From an uncultured Pelagibacteraceae bacterium (GTDB lineage Bacteria > Pseudomonadota > Alphaproteobacteria > Pelagibacterales > Pelagibacteraceae): a stretch of DNA of 41,468 nt. Below the pieces are notes generated by a model. The model was not told the origin of the DNA. It was given only the letters and a program-made list of their open reading frames with translations, and made no database searches. Shown here one piece after another: positions 35,819 through 41,468 of this stretch. How positions within the stretch are numbered: the first letter of the stretch is position 1; each line of letters starts with the position of its first letter. Position numbers and translations under genes: made by a program. The DNA is taken from the NCBI GenBank assembly GCA_902627735.1, contig CACOKI010000010.1:1-41468 (forward strand), in the 5' to 3' direction.

Positions 35819-36697
35819 TTATCTAATATTTTTTAAAATATTAGATATAATTTTTTGAGAAGAAATTTTATCTGAATTGAAAAATTTAACTTTATTATAA
35901 ATAGTTTTACTAGATTTATTTGTATGTTTTGGATAATAAATACTAAACACTTTCTTTTTTAATGCAGCACCTATACAAATTGGACCTGACTCATTTCCAA
36001 TAATTAATGAGCAATTATTCATTATTGTAATTAATTCATTAAAGTTTGATTGGTGTGTAAAAAATATTTTTTTTTCATTTTTAAATAAATCTAATATTTT
36101 TTTAAAAGTTTTAACTTTTGAGGGATCAAAATTGATAAAAATCTTATTAGTAGATTTTTTTTTAAAAATTTGTTTAATCAATTCAATATAATAAATCTGG
36201 CTCCAATTATTAGAATCATGTCTTGAGTCAATACTTATGAATATATTTTTTTTTGATATTTTATTTTTCTCTAATTTAAGTAAATAGTTTTTATGGAATC
36301 TTATATTTGGTAATTCAATTTTTGATTGTTTAATTATATATTTAGATAAATCCCTTGTATTATCTTTTTTAAAATAAATTTTTTTTTTAGAGTTTGAGAA
36401 AATTAAAGGAATTATCAATCTTCTAGTAGGCGCGGTAAGGATGCATATGTCGGATTTAAAGGAATTTATTTTTTTATAAAATAAAAAAGAATTTTTTATC
36501 TGATTTTCTCTTTGAAAACTTATGTATTCAATTTCTTTTATTGATTTTTCGTTTTTAAGTAAATTTTTAGCTTTATTAACTTTGTTAGTGATTAGATTAA
36601 TTTTAGAATTATATTTTTTTGATAATCCTCTAATTAACGGTATATGAAAAATTAAATCACCTATGCCTCTATAAGGAATTACTAAAACTATTTTCAT
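35819..36697 (-). CDS. GT9 (heptosyltransferase-like) glycosyltransferase
   Basis: This 292-residue protein resembles the ADP-heptose:LPS heptosyltransferase family (GT9). It starts with KIVLVIPYRGIGDLIFHIPLI, the family's N-terminal signature, and has the late motif NESGPICIGAALKKKVFSIYYP, which contacts the donor. It is shorter and much more Lys/Ile/Asn-rich than typical heptosyltransferases (about 340 residues), so the donor sugar is uncertain. It would act at the inner face of the membrane on a glycolipid. It converges directly on lepA with adjoining stops, and is divergent from the sugar dehydratase gene 76 bp away. Confidence 0.8.
   Translation of the reverse strand: MKIVLVIPYRGIGDLIFHIPLIRGLSKKYNSKINLITNKVNKAKNLLKNEKSIKEIEYISFQRENQIKNSFLFYKKINSFKSDICILTAPTRRLIIPLIFSNSKKKIYFKKDNTRDLSKYIIKQSKIELPNIRFHKNYLLKLEKNKISKKNIFISIDSRHDSNNWSQIYYIELIKQIFKKKSTNKIFINFDPSKVKTFKKILDLFKNEKKIFFTHQSNFNELITIMNNCSLIIGNESGPICIGAALKKKVFSIYYPKHTNKSSKTIYNKVKFFNSDKISSQKIISNILKNIR
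35821..35855 (+). terminator. AT-rich hairpin after lepA, inside the converging gene
   Basis: Arms ATCTAATATTTT (35821-35832) and AAAATATTAGAT (35835-35846) are perfect 12-base reverse complements with two T between them, and a T-rich run follows to 35855. It starts 3 bases after the lepA stop. It lies within the last codons of the converging GT9 gene. The stem is almost free of G:C pairs, so its strength is uncertain, but the perfect symmetry is unlikely to be chance. Confidence 0.5.
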
Positions 36698-36715
36698 ATA
36701 AAATTGATGTTATTT

Positions 36716-36744
36716 TTGACTTTAGTTTAAAATAACCATAAAAA
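36716..36744 (+). promoter_or_regulatory. Putative promoter of the sugar dehydratase operon
   Basis: TTGACT (36716-36721) and TAAAAA (36739-36744) are spaced by 17 bases, giving a start near 36751 and a leader of about 23 bases before the ATG at 36774. The -10 is the same TAAAAA as in the small basic peptide promoter. Plausible but unproven. Confidence 0.4.
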
Positions 36745-36773
36745 GACCAAAATAAACTTAAAAATCAATTTTA

Positions 36774-37796
36774 ATGAAAAAAGTATTAATTACTGGTGGT
36801 GCGGGTTTTATAGCTCATCATATTATTGCAAATATAATTAAAAACACAGACTGGAAAATTGTAACAATTGATAGATTAGATATTTCTGGCAATCTGAATA
36901 GGCTCAACGAAATTTTAGAACAGTTTTCAGTTGAGGATAAAAAAAGATTAAAAATTGTTTTCCATGACTTAAAAGCAGAGATTAATTCTCAGATAGAATC
37001 AGCAATCGGTAAGCCAGATATAATACTTCACTTGGCGGCAGCTAGTCACGTAGATAGATCGATTACATTTCCAATGGAGTTTGTCCAAGATAATGTAGTA
37101 GGCACAGTTAATTTATTGGACTTTGCTAGAAGACTACCAAAACTTGAGAGGTTTGTATATTTTTCTACCGACGAAATATTTGGAAATGCTCCAGAAGGTG
37201 TTTCTTATAGCGAGTATGACAGATATAACTCTACTAATCCATATAGCGCAAGTAAAGCTTCTGCAGAAGAATTCTGTGTTGCGTATGAAAATACTTATAA
37301 ATTGCCAATTAATATTACCCATACTATGAATGTTTTTGGAGAAAGACAGCATCCTGAAAAATTTATACCTATGACGATTCAAAGAGTAAGAGATCAACAA
37401 AAAGTTTTAATCCATGCTAACAAAGAAAAAACTAAAGCAGGCAGTAGACATTATATTCATGCTCAAGATGTAGCTGATGGTTTGATGTTTATACTCAATC
37501 TTAAAAATTATAATCATAAAGGAGATTTTGGAAATGCAAAATGCCCTAAATTCAACTTAGTTGGTCCTGAAGAAATTGATAATTTAACATTGGCTCAAAC
37601 TATTGCAAAAGTACAAAAAAAAGATTTAGTTTACGAATTAATTGATAATCATTCTTCAAGACCAGGACATGATCTAAGATATTCACTTAGTCCAAAATTA
37701 TTGAAATCTTTAGGCTGGGAACCAAAAATAAAACTTAGTAAAAGAATTGAAGAAGTAGTTGAATGGAGTTTAAAAAATAATCGTTGGCTTTCATAA
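36774..37796 (+). CDS. NDP-sugar 4,6-dehydratase (RfbB-like SDR)
   Basis: This 340-residue extended short-chain dehydrogenase has the NAD motif GGAGFIA (residues 8-14). The catalytic set is Thr132-Asp133-Glu134 in STDEIFG and Tyr157/Lys161 in YSASK. The TDE triad is characteristic of 4,6-dehydratases, which make 4-keto-6-deoxy sugars from an NDP-hexose; the RSITFPMEF and HYIHAQDVADG segments agree. The nucleotide carrier (dTDP, CDP, GDP or UDP) is not certain. Its last 13 bases overlap the C-methyltransferase that follows, which is the expected next step on a keto sugar. Confidence 0.87.
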   Translation: MKKVLITGGAGFIAHHIIANIIKNTDWKIVTIDRLDISGNLNRLNEILEQFSVEDKKRLKIVFHDLKAEINSQIESAIGKPDIILHLAAASHVDRSITFPMEFVQDNVVGTVNLLDFARRLPKLERFVYFSTDEIFGNAPEGVSYSEYDRYNSTNPYSASKASAEEFCVAYENTYKLPINITHTMNVFGERQHPEKFIPMTIQRVRDQQKVLIHANKEKTKAGSRHYIHAQDVADGLMFILNLKNYNHKGDFGNAKCPKFNLVGPEEIDNLTLAQTIAKVQKKDLVYELIDNHSSRPGHDLRYSLSPKLLKSLGWEPKIKLSKRIEEVVEWSLKNNRWLS

Positions 37797-38977
37797 AAAT
37801 AAAAAACTGTCTTGCTTGTGGATCAAAAAGAGTAACTAAAATTTTTGATCTTAACAAACAACCTTTAGCAAATTCATATCTAAAAAAAAAAAATATAATA
37901 GAAAAAAAATACGAGCTTAAAGTAAATACTTGCCTAGATTGCACTCATTTACAATTATCTATAGCTGTTGATCCGAAAATAATTTATAGAAATTATGATT
38001 ATGTAAGTGGAACAACACAAACTTATCTTAGATATATGAAACAGTTTTATAATTTTTGCATTAAAAATTCATCTAAAATTGTTTATAAAAATATTTTAGA
38101 TATTGGTTGTAATGATGGGTCACAACTAGATGTTTTTAAAAAAAAGGGTTACAAAACCTATGGTGTTGATCCTGCGAAAAATATTTTTAAAATTTCCTCA
38201 AAAAAACATAAAATATATTGTGATTTTTTTAATAAAAAGATAATAAAAAAAATTAATAAAAAGTTTGATTTAATAATTCTTCAAAATTCGTTTGCACATA
38301 ACCCAAAACCATTTGATTTATTATCTAATTTAAAAAAACTTATGCATGAAAAAAGCACATTAATTATTCAAACTAGTCAGGCAGATATGTGTAAAAATAG
38401 AGAATTTGATACAATCTATCATGAACATATAAACTTTTTTAATGTAAAAAGCATGCTTGAATTAACTAAAAGAGTAAAATTAAAATTGCACAATGTTGAA
38501 AAAAAAACAATACACGGTTCAAGTTATTTGTTTGTTATAAAATTGAAATCAAATTCAAATAAAATTAAAAAAATTCTTAAAAAGGAAAAATTTTTAAACT
38601 ATTCTTATTATAAAAAATGGGCTGATGAATGCTCAAGAAAAGTTAAAATTATTAAAAATAATTTAAGAAATATTAAAAAAGGAAAAATAATAATCGGTTA
38701 TGGTGCTGCAGCTAAAGCAAACACATTTTTAAATTATTCCAAGATCAAATTAGATTATATTATTGATGACAATAAATTCAAACAAAACAAATTTTGTCCT
38801 GGAAGTAGAATACCAATCAAACCAAGAAATTTTTTAAAAACTTTTAATGAAGATATAGGTCTATTACCACTTGCTTGGAACTTTTATAGTGAAATTAAAA
38901 CTAGAGTTAAAAAAGTTAGACCTAATAAAAAAGATTTTTTTATTCTTTGTTTTCCGAAATATAAATTAGAAAAATAA
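37784..38977 (+). CDS. Sugar C-methyltransferase with zinc-binding N-terminus
   Basis: This 397-residue SAM-dependent enzyme has three domains. The N-terminal zinc domain holds Cys9, Cys12, Cys50 and Cys53 (CLACGS and CLDC). The SAM domain has ILDIGCNDGSQL (about 104-115). The C-terminal domain contains GYGAAAKANTFLNY and DDNKFKQNKFCPG. YHEHINFF (about 212-219) is the conserved active-site segment of the TylC3/NovU group, which methylates a carbon of keto-deoxysugars. The start is TTG at 37784: an in-frame TAA lies two codons upstream, and no ATG precedes the first zinc cysteine. The start overlaps the end of the dehydratase by 13 bases, so coupling is likely. Its stop is one base from that of the converging GT2 gene. 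Confidence 0.88.
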   Translation: MAFIKIKNCLACGSKRVTKIFDLNKQPLANSYLKKKNIIEKKYELKVNTCLDCTHLQLSIAVDPKIIYRNYDYVSGTTQTYLRYMKQFYNFCIKNSSKIVYKNILDIGCNDGSQLDVFKKKGYKTYGVDPAKNIFKISSKKHKIYCDFFNKKIIKKINKKFDLIILQNSFAHNPKPFDLLSNLKKLMHEKSTLIIQTSQADMCKNREFDTIYHEHINFFNVKSMLELTKRVKLKLHNVEKKTIHGSSYLFVIKLKSNSNKIKKILKKEKFLNYSYYKKWADECSRKVKIIKNNLRNIKKGKIIIGYGAAAKANTFLNYSKIKLDYIIDDNKFKQNKFCPGSRIPIKPRNFLKTFNEDIGLLPLAWNFYSEIKTRVKKVRPNKKDFFILCFPKYKLEK

Positions 38978-38978
38978 A

Positions 38979-39812
38979 TTAAATTCTAAAGCTTGATTTT
39001 TTATTTAAATAACTATTAAGTAATCCTAAAAATCTATGTTTATAAATTAAGTATTTTTTTTTGTTTATGAAAAAATAAAAATTTGATTTGAAATATGCTG
39101 ATATAAATTTTCCAATGGTTAAACTATAAGCTTTAAATAAACCATAATGTTTTTTGTTAAAATAGAATAAAGACCACATATAATGCCAATTTCTTTGAAT
39201 TTCCATTTTCTCTGAATAGGTTGGATCATGAGATTTTCCAGCCAAATGTTTTACGAAAATATTTTTAGATATATAAATTTTTTTATTAAGAAGCTTTAAT
39301 CTTTTGCATAAATCAATTTCCTCAAGGTACAAAAAAAAATTTTCATCAAAATATCCAGATATTTTACAATTTAAGTTATTAACTAACATCACAAATCCTT
39401 TTACATTATCGACTTCCTCGACATCTAATCTATCTTGATTTAAAATTTCGGTTATATTTGTGCTTTCTTTACAGGATAAAATGCCAAGATCATTAATGTC
39501 TTGAGCAACTTCATACATTTTAAAAATAACATTAGAATTAATAAAAACATCAGGATTTAAATGGAAAATATATTTAGAATTAATTTGTTTTGCACCAATA
39601 TTAAATGCGGAACCGAAACCTAAATTTGAATTTGTTAATATACATTTAGTATTTTTTCTTTTTTCAATTTTTTTCTTTAAAATTTTATTATCAGAGTTTT
39701 CTACAACTGTAATTTTAAAATTTTCATCAATGTTTGATAAACATTTTTCAATAATATGATCTGATTTATATGTAATTGTTAAAATTTCTATTTCTTGGTA
39801 TATTCTTTTCAT
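38979..39812 (-). CDS. GT2-family glycosyltransferase (rhamnosyltransferase-like)
   Basis: This 277-residue GT-A fold enzyme resembles rhamnosyl and related GT2 transferases (COG1216). It shows LTNSNLGFGSAFNIGAKQ and the DXD-like metal site HLNPDVFI, then the acceptor region GFVMLVNN and GYFDENFFLYLEEIDLCKRL, where EEIDLC is the typical ED-type catalytic segment. The C-terminal part is rich in aromatic residues and may touch the membrane. It transfers a sugar, probably a deoxysugar given the neighbours, to a surface glycan. It converges with the C-methyltransferase and is divergent from the MycE-like methyltransferase. Confidence 0.87.
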   Translation of the reverse strand: MKRIYQEIEILTITYKSDHIIEKCLSNIDENFKITVVENSDNKILKKKIEKRKNTKCILTNSNLGFGSAFNIGAKQINSKYIFHLNPDVFINSNVIFKMYEVAQDINDLGILSCKESTNITEILNQDRLDVEEVDNVKGFVMLVNNLNCKISGYFDENFFLYLEEIDLCKRLKLLNKKIYISKNIFVKHLAGKSHDPTYSEKMEIQRNWHYMWSLFYFNKKHYGLFKAYSLTIGKFISAYFKSNFYFFINKKKYLIYKHRFLGLLNSYLNKKSSFRI

Positions 39813-39863
39813 ATTAATTACTATTATATTAATAATTAAAAAAAAACATTTTTTAAAAATATT

Positions 39864-40664
39864 TTGAACTATAAAAAAACACTGACATTTAAGGCATTTA
39901 AAAAAAGCAAATACTTTTCATTAAAATATTTTAACTATTTTCCTATTTATGACTCCTTGTTAACAAGATTTAGAAATAAAAAAATAATCTTTGTTGAAAT
40001 AGGTGTTTTTTCAGGTGGTTCTTTGTTTATGTGGAGAAATTTTTTTGGAAAAAAAGCAAAAATAATAGGAATTGATTTAAATCCAGATATCAAAAGATTT
40101 GAAAAATATGGGTTTGATATATTAATTGGTGATCAAAGTAGAGAAGATTTTTGGAATAAATTTTTTAAAAAATATGGAAAAGTCGATATAGTTTTAGATG
40201 ACGGAGGTCATACAAATTATCAGCAAATAAAAACTGTAAACAGTTGTATTCCAAATATTAAAGATGGAGGAATTCTTATAACTGAAGATATTCATACAAG
40301 TTATATTAAAGATAAGTGGTATAATCCTAGTAAATATTCTTTTATAAATTATACAAAAAAACTAATAGATGACATTAATTCTAGATATCCCGGTTTAAAA
40401 AAACAAAATTTTTCTTTAAACAAGTATATTTATTCAATTTATAATTTTGAGTCGATCACAGTATTTAATATTGATAGAAAATTATCTAAAATGAATAAAG
40501 AAGTGAGAAATAATAAACTAAGTATTAATCCAAAAGAATTTAGAGCTTCTTTAAGTGAAGATAGTTTTTTTTATAAAATAAAAAAATTTTTTAACACTAA
40601 AACGAATTTTACATATTTAATTTTTCTAATTAATTCATTTAAATTGATGAAATTTTTTAAATAA
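39864..40664 (+). CDS. SAM-dependent methyltransferase, MycE/CmcI-like
   Basis: This 266-residue protein has the class I fold: FVEIGVFSGGSLFMWRNFF (motif I), IIGIDLNPD, and VDIVLDDGGHTNYQQIKT followed by PNIKDGGILITEDIHTSY. The DDGGH segment and the ED that follows resemble the metal-binding residues of MycE-type sugar O-methyltransferases, so an O-methylation of a surface sugar is likely, though not proven. The chosen start is TTG at 39864, since no ATG precedes the conserved region. The stop TAA is 2 bases before the first base of tRNA-Ser, so the two are almost certainly co-transcribed. Confidence 0.78.
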   Translation: MNYKKTLTFKAFKKSKYFSLKYFNYFPIYDSLLTRFRNKKIIFVEIGVFSGGSLFMWRNFFGKKAKIIGIDLNPDIKRFEKYGFDILIGDQSREDFWNKFFKKYGKVDIVLDDGGHTNYQQIKTVNSCIPNIKDGGILITEDIHTSYIKDKWYNPSKYSFINYTKKLIDDINSRYPGLKKQNFSLNKYIYSIYNFESITVFNIDRKLSKMNKEVRNNKLSINPKEFRASLSEDSFFYKIKKFFNTKTNFTYLIFLINSFKLMKFFK

Positions 40665-40666
40665 TT

Positions 40667-40756
40667 GGAGAGGTGGCCGAGTGGTTGAAGGCGCACGCTT
40701 GGAAAGCGTGTAAAGGGGAAACTCTTTCATGGGTTCGAATCCCATTCTCTCCGCCA
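40667..40756 (+). tRNA. tRNA-Ser, anticodon GGA
   Basis: The acceptor arm GGAGAGG (40667-40673) pairs with TCTCTCC (40746-40752) with one G:U, followed by discriminator G and an encoded CCA (40754-40756). The anticodon stem CACGC/GCGTG encloses TTGGAAA with anticodon GGA at 40701-40703, reading UCU and UCC. The long variable arm fits class II tRNA-Ser. It is squeezed between the MycE-like gene (2 bases) and the converging FkbM gene (3 bases). Confidence 0.97.
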
Positions 40757-40759
40757 CAA

Positions 40760-41468
40760 CTAATATATTAAACAATTTAGTTGGTTTTTATTTTTTTGAA
40801 TTTTATAAAAAATTTTATCAAAATTTTCAATTTTTTCTTTTTCAATGTTTTTTTTATCTAATAAAGAAAAAAAGTTATATTTATTTTTTATCAATCTTAT
40901 AATTTTATATGAATTCTCTTGTTTTATAAAGTTGTGGTCAAATTCAATTATTAATGGCACACTCTTATTCAGAAATTTAGTTGCACTCATTAAAACTTTA
41001 TTTTCAAAACCTTGTACATCTATTTTTATTAATAATTGATTTAAATCAAAATAATTAATAAAAAAGTCTAGTTTAACGATAGTAAATTTTTTTTTTTTAT
41101 TCTTGCTTATTTTAAATTTATTATCACCGTAATTGTTTTTATTTAAAGTTAAGGATAAATTTTCATTTTTCTTGTCTGAAATAACGTATTTATAAGTTTT
41201 AATTTTATTATTTAATTCATTAAGGATTATGTTTATTTTAAGGATATCATTAATTTTCTCAACAGGCTCTATAGCTATGCATTTTTTAATTAATCTATCC
41301 TTTGTGGGGGGTATACAAAATGTTCCAATATTTGCCCCAACATCAATTAGATATTTAATCTTTTTATTTAATAAAGTTTTAGATTTTTTAAACAAATGAT
41401 AATCATGTGGTCCATTCACATAGGTCTCTTTCGAAATATATTTATCTTTTCCAAAAATTATAAAGAAA
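40760..41468 (-). CDS. FkbM-family methyltransferase, 5' end cut by window edge
   Basis: This SAM-dependent methyltransferase has YLIDVGANIGTFCIPP (motif I), IAIEPVEKI, and the FkbM-type LDFFINYFDLNQLLIKIDVQGFENKVL with IIEFD at the C-terminal side. FkbM enzymes usually O-methylate sugars or polyketides. A GTG at 41419 could be taken as the start, but the frame stays open to the window edge and encodes FGKDKYISKETYVNGPHDY, which looks like genuine protein sequence, so I treat the gene as partial. About 235 codons are visible. The stop lies 3 bases from the tRNA-Ser CCA end on the opposite strand. Confidence 0.85.
   Translation of the reverse strand, partial: FFIIFGKDKYISKETYVNGPHDYHLFKKSKTLLNKKIKYLIDVGANIGTFCIPPTKDRLIKKCIAIEPVEKINDILKINIILNELNNKIKTYKYVISDKKNENLSLTLNKNNYGDNKFKISKNKKKKFTIVKLDFFINYFDLNQLLIKIDVQGFENKVLMSATKFLNKSVPLIIEFDHNFIKQENSYKIIRLIKNKYNFFSLLDKKNIEKEKIENFDKIFYKIQKNKNQLNCLIY

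Noticed and set aside
40667..40756. Integrase attachment site at tRNA-Ser
   Set aside because: No integrase gene and no direct repeat of the tRNA 3' end could be found inside the window.

Overview
The window is a very AT-rich, tightly packed chromosomal segment from a streamlined alphaproteobacterium. It looks most like the SAR11 / Pelagibacterales group. This is inferred from the strong A/T bias, the near absence of intergenic DNA, one- to four-base gene overlaps, and an alphaproteobacterial gene set (CarD, FdxA, a SUV3-like helicase, Coq7, a HIG1-domain protein). No marker gene was compared, so the taxonomy is an inference. No insertion sequence, prophage, CRISPR array or rRNA operon was seen.

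Layout. 1-4.9 kb: 3' part of argH (cut by the window edge), divergent from a TlpA-like thioredoxin; then a HIG1 protein, an esterase, an HNH protein, and a leftward yqaA-dsbB-coq7 operon. 4.97-6.76 kb: tRNA-Leu(CAA) followed after 4 nt by a long-chain acyl-CoA synthetase. 6.87-7.09 kb: a compact transcription unit for a 24-residue peptide made almost only of Lys, Arg and Ala. 7.09-11.13 kb: a leftward operon of SUV3-like helicase, TerB-like protein, FdxA and a CarD regulator with a long basic tail. 11.3-13.3 kb: thioesterase, a possible 32-aa membrane peptide, tRNA-Arg(ACG), thiolase, and a possible 38-aa ORF. 13.4-18.6 kb: aceE (with a lipoyl domain fused to its N-terminus), aceF and an EamA transporter. 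18.6-26.2 kb: uppP, gltD-gltB and a hydrolase. 26.25-35.8 kb: a rightward run of translation genes (glycosyltransferase, thrS, infC, rpmI, rplT, pheS, pheT, lepA). 35.8-41.5 kb: the start of a surface-glycan region (GT9, sugar 4,6-dehydratase, C-methyltransferase, GT2, MycE-like methyltransferase, tRNA-Ser(GGA), FkbM methyltransferase cut by the window edge).

How the genes work together. Most are housekeeping: pyruvate to acetyl-CoA (AceE/AceF; E3 is not in the window), ammonia assimilation (GltBD), aminoacyl-tRNA and ribosome synthesis, undecaprenyl phosphate recycling, and respiration or redox maintenance (TlpA, DsbB, Coq7, HIG1, FdxA). The right-hand end builds and methylates a cell-surface sugar.

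Most unusual points: (1) the lysine/arginine/alanine mini-peptide gene with its own promoter, 5' dyad, Shine-Dalgarno and terminator, converging on a CarD gene that itself carries a lysine-rich tail; (2) the lipoyl-E1 fusion in AceE, whose lipoyl domain is about 72% identical by hand count to that of the adjacent AceF; (3) all three tRNAs butt against ORFs with 2-14 nt between, so tRNA processing may set mRNA ends; (4) three methyltransferases of different families in the glycan cassette.
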